From Clostridia bacterium (lineage in GTDB: Bacteria; Bacillota; Clostridia; Christensenellales; Aristaeellaceae): 44,787 nucleotides of DNA. The position numbers and the translations under genes are program-made. Below, piece after piece: positions 39,002-44,787 of the stretch. The stretch is from positions 1 through 44,787 of the forward strand of contig JAGBFR010000074.1 of assembly GCA_017936375.1 (NCBI GenBank). Reading direction: 5' to 3'. Position 1 is the stretch's first letter. Every line of letters begins with the position of its first letter. Below the pieces are notes generated by a model. It had not been told where the DNA came from. It saw nothing but the letters and a program-made list of their open reading frames with translations, and searched no databases.

Positions 39002-41977
39002 ATGACCGATACAGCACTCAGAATCGGACTGGACATCGGCTCGACCACCATCAAATGCGTCGTGCTCAGCCCGGAGGGAGAAATCCTCTTCTCCTGCTAT
39101 GACCGTCATTATTCCCTCATCTCTCAAAAGACGCGCGAGCTGCTCACCCACCTGGACAGCGAGGTCATCAAGGGGCAGCGCGCGCACCTGAGCATTTCCG
39201 GCTCCGCAGGCATGGGTCTCGCGCTCGGTGCGCGCATCCCCTTTGTGCAGGAGGTCTACGCCACCAAAGTGGCGGCCGACCGCCTCGCCCCGGGAACGGA
39301 CGCCGTCATCGAGCTGGGCGGCGAGGATGCAAAGATCCTCTTTCTCAAGGGCACGCTCGAGGTGCGCATGAACGGCTCCTGCGCCGGCGGCACCGGCGCA
39401 TTCATCGACCAGATGGCCACGCTGCTGAGCGTTACGCCCGCACAGATGAATGAGGAAGCCGCGCGCGCGGAGCGCACCTACACCATCGCCTCCCGCTGCG
39501 GCGTATTCGCCAAGACGGACGTGCAGCCCTTGCTCAATCAGGGCGCAGCCCGGGCCGACATCGCGCGCTCCATCTTCATGGCCGTGGTCAATCAGACCAT
39601 CGCCGGCCTCGCGCAGGGCAGGCCGATCGAGGGCCGTGTCCTCTATCTCGGCGGCCCGCTGACCTTCCTCAGCGAGCTGCGCGCCTGCTTTGACGAGACG
39701 CTTGGCCTCACCGGCCTCTGCCCGGAGAATTCGCTCTACTTCGTCGCCATCGGCGCGGCCATGCAGGCCGGAGAGCCCATGATGCTTGGCGACGCCATCG
39801 AGGCCATCGACGCTTTCCACAGCACGGAGAGCTACAACGCGCTGCCCCCTCTCTTTGAATCAGAGGCGGAGCTTACCGCCTTCCGCGAGCGCCACGCATT
39901 GGCCAAGGTCGCACGCCGCGCGCCGGAAACCTATACCGGCGACGTCTATCTGGGCGTCGACTCCGGCTCCACGACGATCAAATCCGCCGTCATTTCCAAA
40001 GACGGCGAGCTGCTGTTCACGCGCTATCAGTCCAATTCCGGCGATCCCGTGCCCCATGTTCGCGTCTTCCTCACGGATCTGCGCCGCGAGCACCCGGAGT
40101 GGACCATCCGCGCGGGCGCGGTCACCGGCTATGGCGAGGAGCTGATCCGCCGCGCATTCGGCGTGGATTACGGCCTCGTGGAGACGGTCGCGCATTTCAC
40201 CGCAGCGCGTGCCTTCATGCCGGACGTCGATTTCATCATCGACATCGGCGGGCAGGACATCAAGTGCTTCAAGATTCACAATGGCGTGATCGACAACATT
40301 TTCCTCAATGAGGCCTGCTCCTCCGGCTGCGGCTCCTTCCTGCAGACGTTTGCCAATGCGCTGGGCTACGACATCGCTGAATTTTCCAAACTCGGCCTCG
40401 CCGCGCGTAGGCCGGTCGACCTCGGCTCCCGCTGTACGGTGTTCATGAACTCCTCCGTCAAGCAGGCGCAGAAGGACGGCGCGGATGTGACCGACATCTC
40501 CGCCGGCCTGTCCATCTCCGTCGTCAAGAATGCGCTCTATAAGGTCATCCGCTGCTCCGGTCCGGAGGAGCTGGGCCGCCGCATCGTCGTGCAGGGCGGC
40601 ACATTCCTCAATGACGCCGTGCTGCGCGCGTTTGAAAACGAGCTGGGCGTGGACGTCGTCCGCCCCGATATCGCCGGGCTCATGGGCGCGTACGGCGCAG
40701 CGCTCCACGCCAGGGAGCAGCGCAGGCTGCAGCCCGGGGAGAGCACCGTCCTTGACGCGCAGGCGCTTGAAGCCTTCGCCTGCAAGGTCACGCAGACGCG
40801 CTGCGCAGGCTGCGAGAACCGCTGCCGGCTGAGCATCAGCGATTTCGGCGCAGGCCGCCGCTACATCAGCGGCAACCGCTGCGACAGGCCCGTCTCCGGC
40901 GGTCAGCAGCAGCACGCGCTCAACCTCTATGCCTACAAGCAGGAGAAGCTGCGCGCGCTGATGAATACCCGCCGCGAGCTTGCCCCGCGCAGGAAGATCG
41001 GCCTGCCGCTGGGGCTCAATCTCTACGAGCTGCTGCCCTTCTGGCATGCCTTCTTCAGCCAGCTGGGCTTTGAGGTGGTGACCTCGCCCTTCTCCTCGAG
41101 GAAACTCTACATCGCCGGTCAGGCGACGATCCCCTCGGATACCGTCTGCTTCCCGGCAAAGCTGATCCATGGTCATGTGGACTGGCTGATCGCGCAGGGC
41201 GTGAAGACCATCTTCTACCCCTGCATGAGCTACAACATCGACGAGCATCTGGGCGACAATCACTACAACTGCCCTGTCGTCGCTTATTACCCGGAGGTCA
41301 TCTCCGCCAATATGCCCGCCGCAAGGGCGATCGATTTCATCCATGACTATGTCGGCATCGACCGCCGCCGCTTCTTCCCCAAAAAGATGACCGCCATCCT
41401 GCAAAGGCACTTCCCCGACATCACCCTGCAGGAGGTGCGCGCCGCCAGCGACGCCGCCTACAAGGCCTATGACGCCTACCTCGCAGACGTCCGCGCCAAA
41501 GGCGAGGAGATGATCCGCGAGGCGCGCGCGCAGGGTCGGCGCATCATCGTGCTCGCAGGCCGCCCCTACCACGTTGACCCGGAGATCAACCACGGTATCG
41601 ACCGGCTGATCGCAGGCTTCGACGCGGCGGTCGTCACCGAGGACGCGCTGTCTCACCACATGAAGAAGGAGCCCGTCGGCGTCCTCAATCAGTGGACCTA
41701 TCACTCCCGCCTGTATGCCGCCGCGCGCCATATCGCCGCTCAGCCGGATATGAACCTCGTGCAGCTGGTGTCCTTCGGCTGCGGCGTGGACGCGATCACG
41801 ACGGACGAGGTCCGCGAGATCCTTGAAAGCAGCGGCAAGATCTACACCCAGATCAAGATTGACGAAATCACCAACCTCGGCGCTGTGCGCATCCGGCTGC
41901 GCTCGCTCTTCGCCGCCATCGATCAGCAGCGCGCCATGGACGCCCATACGGCCGATAACAGCGGAAAGGAGGTCTGA
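39002..41977 (+). CDS. 2-Hydroxyacyl-CoA dehydratase activase-type protein, double ASKHA domain
   Basis: 991 residues. Two BadF/BcrA-type ATPase domains follow each other. The first (about 7-265) has LDIGSTTIKCVVL, ELGGEDAKILFL and CAGGTGAFIDQMA. The second (about 315-570) has GVDSGSTTIKSAVI, DIGGQDIKCFKI and CSSGCGSFLQTFA. In each, the Cys in the CxxG-like loop is the expected [4Fe-4S] ligand. A Cys-rich linker (TRCAGCENRCRLS) and a C-terminal domain of the DUF2229 type follow, with WHAFFSQLGFEVVTSPFSS and GRPYHVDPEINHGID. Activases of this kind pump one electron into a dehydratase using ATP. The following gene encodes the likely acceptor. Confidence 0.88.
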   Translation: MTDTALRIGLDIGSTTIKCVVLSPEGEILFSCYDRHYSLISQKTRELLTHLDSEVIKGQRAHLSISGSAGMGLALGARIPFVQEVYATKVAADRLAPGTDAVIELGGEDAKILFLKGTLEVRMNGSCAGGTGAFIDQMATLLSVTPAQMNEEAARAERTYTIASRCGVFAKTDVQPLLNQGAARADIARSIFMAVVNQTIAGLAQGRPIEGRVLYLGGPLTFLSELRACFDETLGLTGLCPENSLYFVAIGAAMQAGEPMMLGDAIEAIDAFHSTESYNALPPLFESEAELTAFRERHALAKVARRAPETYTGDVYLGVDSGSTTIKSAVISKDGELLFTRYQSNSGDPVPHVRVFLTDLRREHPEWTIRAGAVTGYGEELIRRAFGVDYGLVETVAHFTAARAFMPDVDFIIDIGGQDIKCFKIHNGVIDNIFLNEACSSGCGSFLQTFANALGYDIAEFSKLGLAARRPVDLGSRCTVFMNSSVKQAQKDGADVTDISAGLSISVVKNALYKVIRCSGPEELGRRIVVQGGTFLNDAVLRAFENELGVDVVRPDIAGLMGAYGAALHAREQRRLQPGESTVLDAQALEAFACKVTQTRCAGCENRCRLSISDFGAGRRYISGNRCDRPVSGGQQQHALNLYAYKQEKLRALMNTRRELAPRRKIGLPLGLNLYELLPFWHAFFSQLGFEVVTSPFSSRKLYIAGQATIPSDTVCFPAKLIHGHVDWLIAQGVKTIFYPCMSYNIDEHLGDNHYNCPVVAYYPEVISANMPAARAIDFIHDYVGIDRRRFFPKKMTAILQRHFPDITLQEVRAASDAAYKAYDAYLADVRAKGEEMIREARAQGRRIIVLAGRPYHVDPEINHGIDRLIAGFDAAVVTEDALSHHMKKEPVGVLNQWTYHSRLYAAARHIAAQPDMNLVQLVSFGCGVDAITTDEVREILESSGKIYTQIKIDEITNLGAVRIRLRSLFAAIDQQRAMDAHTADNSGKEV

Positions 41978-41979
41978 GC

Positions 41980-43317
41980 ATGAGCGCCAACCACGTCGAA
42001 TTCACCAAAGAGATGCGCGAGGCGGGCTACACCATCCTCGTGCCCAATATGCTCGACTTCCACTTTTCCCTGCTGGAAAAGGTCCTGCATCTCAACGGCT
42101 ACAACGTCGTCGTCCTCAAGAACAGCGGCCCCGGCGTCATGAGCGAGGGCCTCAAGTACGTGCACAACGACACCTGCGTCCCCGCGCTGCTGGTCATCGG
42201 TCAGTTCATCGACGCCCTGCATTCCGGCAAGTATGATCTTGACAAGGTCGCCCTCGCCATCACGCAGACCGGCGGCGGCTGCCGCGCGAGCAACTACATC
42301 CACCTGCTGCGCAAGGCGCTCAAAAAGGCAGGCCTCGGGCATATCCCCGTCATCTCCGTGAACATGAGCGGCCTTGAATCCTCCTCCGGCTTCAAGCTCA
42401 CCCTCCCGCTGATCCGTCAGGTCATCTGCTCGCTGATCTACGGCGACTGCATCATGCACATCTCCAATCAGACCCGCCCCTATGAGCACAAGCGCGGCAC
42501 GACGGACGCACTGATCGCTTCGTGGAACGACGAACTGATCCGCCAGTTCAACGAGGGCAAGGGCCTCTCGCAGAAGGAAATCCGCGCGAATCTACAGAAA
42601 ATCACAGCCGACTTTGACGCCATCGAGCGCAGCCGTGAGAAGAAGACCCGCGTGGGCGTCGTCGGCGAAATCTATGTCAAGTACTCCCCGCTGGGCAACA
42701 ACGGGCTCGAGCAATTCCTTCGCACGCAGGACTGCGAGTATATGGTCCCGGGCGTGATGGGCTTCGTCCTCTTCAAGATCGACAACCGCATCGAGGATAT
42801 CCATCTCTACGGCGGCAATCCCTTCAAGCTCCTCGTCTGCTCCCTGCTCAAAAAATACGTGCAGAAGATGGAGCGCATCCTGATCGAGGCCATCGCGGAG
42901 CATCCCGCGTTTGTGCCGCCCTCCGCCTTTGAGCATACGAAGTCGCTGGTCAAGGACGTCATCGGCTACGGCAGCAAGATGGGCGAAGGCTGGCTGCTGA
43001 CCGCCGAAATGCTCGAGCTGGCGGAGAACGGATACGAGAACATCATCTGCACCCAGCCCTTTGGCTGCCTGCCCAATCACATCTGCGGCAAGGGCATGAT
43101 CCGCCGACTGATGCAGGTGCATCCGGGCATCAACATCGTCCCCATCGACTACGACCTCTCCGCCACAAAGGTCAATCAGGAGAACAGAATCCGCCTGATG
43201 CTCGCCGTCGCGCGCGATGCGCAGACCAAGCGGCAGCAGCAGGAGCTGCTCATCGCACAGGATGAGCGCGAGGCCGCCTGCAGCGGAAACTGCGAAGCCT
43301 GCAAAAAAGCCATGTAA
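41980..43317 (+). CDS. 2-Hydroxyacyl-CoA dehydratase-like subunit
   Basis: 445 residues of the HgdB/HgdC-type dehydratase family. Cysteines that would hold an iron-sulfur cluster are in YVHNDTCVPALLVIGQF, TQTGGGCRASNYIHLLRKAL and CTQPFGCLPNHICGKGM. A further Cys group CSGNCEAC ends the chain. The gene starts two bases after the activase stop, with GGAGG inside that gene's end, so both are made together. Often the two parts occur as one fused protein of about 1400 residues. Here they are separate. The substrate is unknown, and many such homologues are orphan enzymes not tied to glutamate fermentation. Confidence 0.85.
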   Translation: MSANHVEFTKEMREAGYTILVPNMLDFHFSLLEKVLHLNGYNVVVLKNSGPGVMSEGLKYVHNDTCVPALLVIGQFIDALHSGKYDLDKVALAITQTGGGCRASNYIHLLRKALKKAGLGHIPVISVNMSGLESSSGFKLTLPLIRQVICSLIYGDCIMHISNQTRPYEHKRGTTDALIASWNDELIRQFNEGKGLSQKEIRANLQKITADFDAIERSREKKTRVGVVGEIYVKYSPLGNNGLEQFLRTQDCEYMVPGVMGFVLFKIDNRIEDIHLYGGNPFKLLVCSLLKKYVQKMERILIEAIAEHPAFVPPSAFEHTKSLVKDVIGYGSKMGEGWLLTAEMLELAENGYENIICTQPFGCLPNHICGKGMIRRLMQVHPGINIVPIDYDLSATKVNQENRIRLMLAVARDAQTKRQQQELLIAQDEREAACSGNCEACKKAM

Positions 43318-43320
43318 AGC

Positions 43321-43361
43321 AAAGAGACTGTCAGGATCATTCATCCCGACAGTCTCTTTTT
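43321..43361 (+). terminator. Terminator of the activase-dehydratase operon
   Basis: AGAGACTGTC and GACAGTCTCT pair, with an inner GGAT/ATCC stem, followed by TTTTTC. It lies right after the stop and may serve the convergent gene as well, since AAAG precedes it. Confidence 0.9.
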
Positions 43362-43379
43362 CTGTATTTTTTTGGCGCC

Positions 43380-44573
43380 TTATCCGTGCGTGATGCAGTT
43401 CCCGGGGACGAAGCCGTACACCGCCTGCCCATCGATAATCACGCGCACCAGCTCCCATTCCACGCCGATGCGCTGCAGCGGCCATACCGGCGTGCCCGGC
43501 TCAAGCTCCGCCAGTACATTGCCGCTGCCCATCGGATCATCCGTCAGCGCGCACGGCAGGTAGACCTCCTGCGCGCCGTTCTCCTCATGCAAGGTGAGCG
43601 CTGCAGCGGTCATGCCCCTGTTCAGCGCAGAATCGTCAATCCAGCCGATGCGGTAGCGGTCGCCGTCGATGTGATACTGGATCAGCAGGAATCCCTTATA
43701 CGACCCGAAGACCTGAATCCAGCCGTTTGTGCTCACGGTGCCCTTGCCATTTCCGCTGCGGGGATACTTCTCGCCCGGGCCCATGTAGACCTTGTGATTG
43801 CGCCCTCCATCAAAGCGCATGACCTGACCGCGCAGCATCTCATGCCAATAGGGATGATCGTAGTACGGGAATCCCGGCGGGATATCGCCGCTTTCCTTCG
43901 CCGCCTCCAGCGTCATGGGCAGCTGCGCGAGATCGACATAGCGCATGTCGGAGATCAGACTCGCCTGCACGGTCCCCAGCATCCGCCCTTCCTCGGGCAG
44001 ATCATAGATGAGCGTATCATCCTCACAGACATAGCACGCCTGCCCATGCTGGCGGCTGGCATAGCTCTCCAGGTGGAACGCGCCGTCCCTGTAATGGAAG
44101 GAGACGGAACGCACCCATGTCTCGCCCGATTCATCGAGCAGCGCGACGGTAAAGCCAAGGTCATCCGGGCAGCGCCTCGGACCGTCGCCCTCCGCGTCGA
44201 TGGCGCTGACATGATTCTCGCTGTGGCGCTGCATCTGCGCGCGGTTGTCTCCCTGCGGGATGCAGTCTATGACGGTATAGCCGTAGAAGAACTCCTCCTC
44301 ATTCGCCTCCCGCTTGAAGCAGACCAGCCAGCGCTTATCGCTGTCCCGCAGGAGGGCAAGGGCGTAGTCCGTCCCTTCGGCGTCCATCTGCGCATCCATG
44401 CCCGCATCCTCAAGGATAATGAAGTCCTCGATCTCGTAGCCGCCGCCATACCGCCAGTCCATCGTGCTGCGGACCTCCTCCGGCACGGGATCATTCACAG
44501 CCGCCTGCGCGCAGGAGGCAAGCGTGCACATCATCAGCAGCGCTGCCAGCAGGCAAATCATGTTTTTCATCAT
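43380..44573 (-). CDS. Secreted protein with SH3-like C-terminal part, function unknown
   Basis: 397 residues. The signal peptide has a possible lipobox (CTLASC, Cys21), so it may be lipid-anchored. Alternatively it may be cleaved after AQA. The middle part (about 30-240) is unlike anything I recognise. From about 250 on, two stretches resemble SH3-like barrels: MGPGEKYPRSGNGKGTVSTN to IGWIDDSALNRG, and VLAELEPGTPVWPLQRIGVE to VYGFVPGNCI. These suggest cell-wall or surface binding. GAGGGGG stands five bases before a double ATG. It is monocistronic and convergent with the dehydratase gene. Confidence 0.7.
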   Translation of the reverse strand: MMKNMICLLAALLMMCTLASCAQAAVNDPVPEEVRSTMDWRYGGGYEIEDFIILEDAGMDAQMDAEGTDYALALLRDSDKRWLVCFKREANEEEFFYGYTVIDCIPQGDNRAQMQRHSENHVSAIDAEGDGPRRCPDDLGFTVALLDESGETWVRSVSFHYRDGAFHLESYASRQHGQACYVCEDDTLIYDLPEEGRMLGTVQASLISDMRYVDLAQLPMTLEAAKESGDIPPGFPYYDHPYWHEMLRGQVMRFDGGRNHKVYMGPGEKYPRSGNGKGTVSTNGWIQVFGSYKGFLLIQYHIDGDRYRIGWIDDSALNRGMTAAALTLHEENGAQEVYLPCALTDDPMGSGNVLAELEPGTPVWPLQRIGVEWELVRVIIDGQAVYGFVPGNCITHG

Positions 44574-44648
44574 TCATTCCCCCTCGATGGATTCTGTCTG
44601 TATGACGAGACAGCATGGCAGGAAGTTTCACATATTCTCTTCTTTTGT

Positions 44649-44668
44649 AAAAAAGCGGGCAAGCCCGC
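44649..44668 (-). terminator. Terminator-like hairpin on the minus strand
   Basis: GCGGGC-TT-GCCCGC followed by TTTTTT on the minus strand. No gene ending here is visible within the window on that strand, so it probably belongs to something beyond the right edge, or blocks read-through out of the adjacent element. Confidence 0.6.
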
Positions 44669-44683
44669 ATCAGCTCCCCCCTG

Positions 44684-44709
44684 CCCCCTCAATCATGAGG
44701 GGGTGTTTT
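44684..44709 (+). repeat. Perfect hairpin preceding the transposase-like start
   Basis: CCCCCTCA-ATCA-TGAGGGGG is an 8-bp perfect stem followed by TGTTTT. It could be a terminator or the subterminal hairpin of an insertion sequence whose gene starts 30 bases later. Confidence 0.5.
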
Positions 44710-44738
44710 CTTGCCAGCTTTTGCTGTACAATGTTGCT

Positions 44739-44787
44739 ATGAACATCTTGCAGCAAATCTTTTCAGACCACTACGAAGAAATCAAGT
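44739..44787 (+). CDS. Start of a probable transposase (IS91-like zinc-binding N-terminus)
   Basis: Sixteen codons are in the window: MNILQQIFSDHYEEIK. The 'L-x-x-I-F-x-D/E-H-Y/W' opening is one I associate with transposases that begin with a zinc-binding domain (IS91/IS801-like). The rest is off the right edge, so the call rests on very little. No strong ribosome binding site precedes the ATG. Codon use is more AT-rich than in neighbouring genes. Confidence 0.45.
   Translation, partial: MNILQQIFSDHYEEIK

Noticed and set aside
1-44787. CRISPR array, rRNA operon, prophage
   Set aside because: No regularly spaced short repeats, no rRNA-like sequence and no phage structural genes were seen on either strand.

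Overview
The window looks like a chromosomal segment of an anaerobic, GC-rich member of the Clostridia, most likely gut-associated. The evidence is the trmH-plsX-acpP-rnc-smc-ftsY gene order, a pyruvate formate-lyase system, a 2-hydroxyacyl-CoA dehydratase/activase pair, several ABC- and TTT-type solute importers, and consensus sigma-A promoters (TTGACA-17-TATAAT). I cannot name the genus from sequence alone.

Layout. 1-77 (-): N-terminus of an exported protein. 416-511: a decayed remnant resembling the end of a uroporphyrinogen-decarboxylase-family protein. 798-6404: PAP2 phosphatase, AraC/GyrI-like regulator, DegV lipid-binding protein and an OmpR-type two-component system. 6573-8216: TraX-like and Pr6Pr-like membrane proteins. 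8339-8580: tRNA-Gln(CUG) and tRNA-Glu(CUC) separated by three hairpins. 8809-15650: two tandem tripartite tricarboxylate transporter operons (tctCBA). The second is intact. The first keeps only the start of tctC and the end of tctA, and its middle is replaced by about 2.3 kb of AT-rich foreign DNA. That DNA carries a small membrane protein, an XRE regulator, an erythromycin-esterase-like lipoprotein and a cut-off ORF typical of integrative elements. 15715-21514: MerR regulator, then a polar amino-acid ABC transporter whose binding protein (- strand) is divergent from an aminotransferase, an iron-type dehydrogenase, the permease and the ATPase. 21528-25758: RluA-type pseudouridine synthase, secreted SH3-repeat protein, enolase, TSUP permease.

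25810-29031 (-) holds the most unusual locus. Here pyruvate formate-lyase is encoded in two pieces: a 700-residue catalytic subunit with the Cys-Cys pair but no glycyl-radical domain, then an 80-residue protein that is just the glycyl-radical domain, with its own ribosome binding site. The activase pflA follows behind an intercistronic terminator. 29364-38727 (-) is a probable eight-gene housekeeping operon: trmH-like methyltransferase, plsX, acpP, rnc, smc, ftsY, a small membrane protein, dusB. It has a good promoter upstream and a terminator downstream. 39002-43317 (+) encodes a large double-domain dehydratase activase and its dehydratase-like partner. 43380-44573 (-) is a secreted protein of unknown function, and the right edge opens a probable transposase.

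Working together: pyruvate cleavage to formate and acetyl-CoA, enolase, the tricarboxylate and amino-acid importers, an aminotransferase and the hydroxyacyl-CoA dehydratase components suit a fermentative amino-acid and carboxylate-using lifestyle. This is inference from family knowledge, not something the sequence proves.
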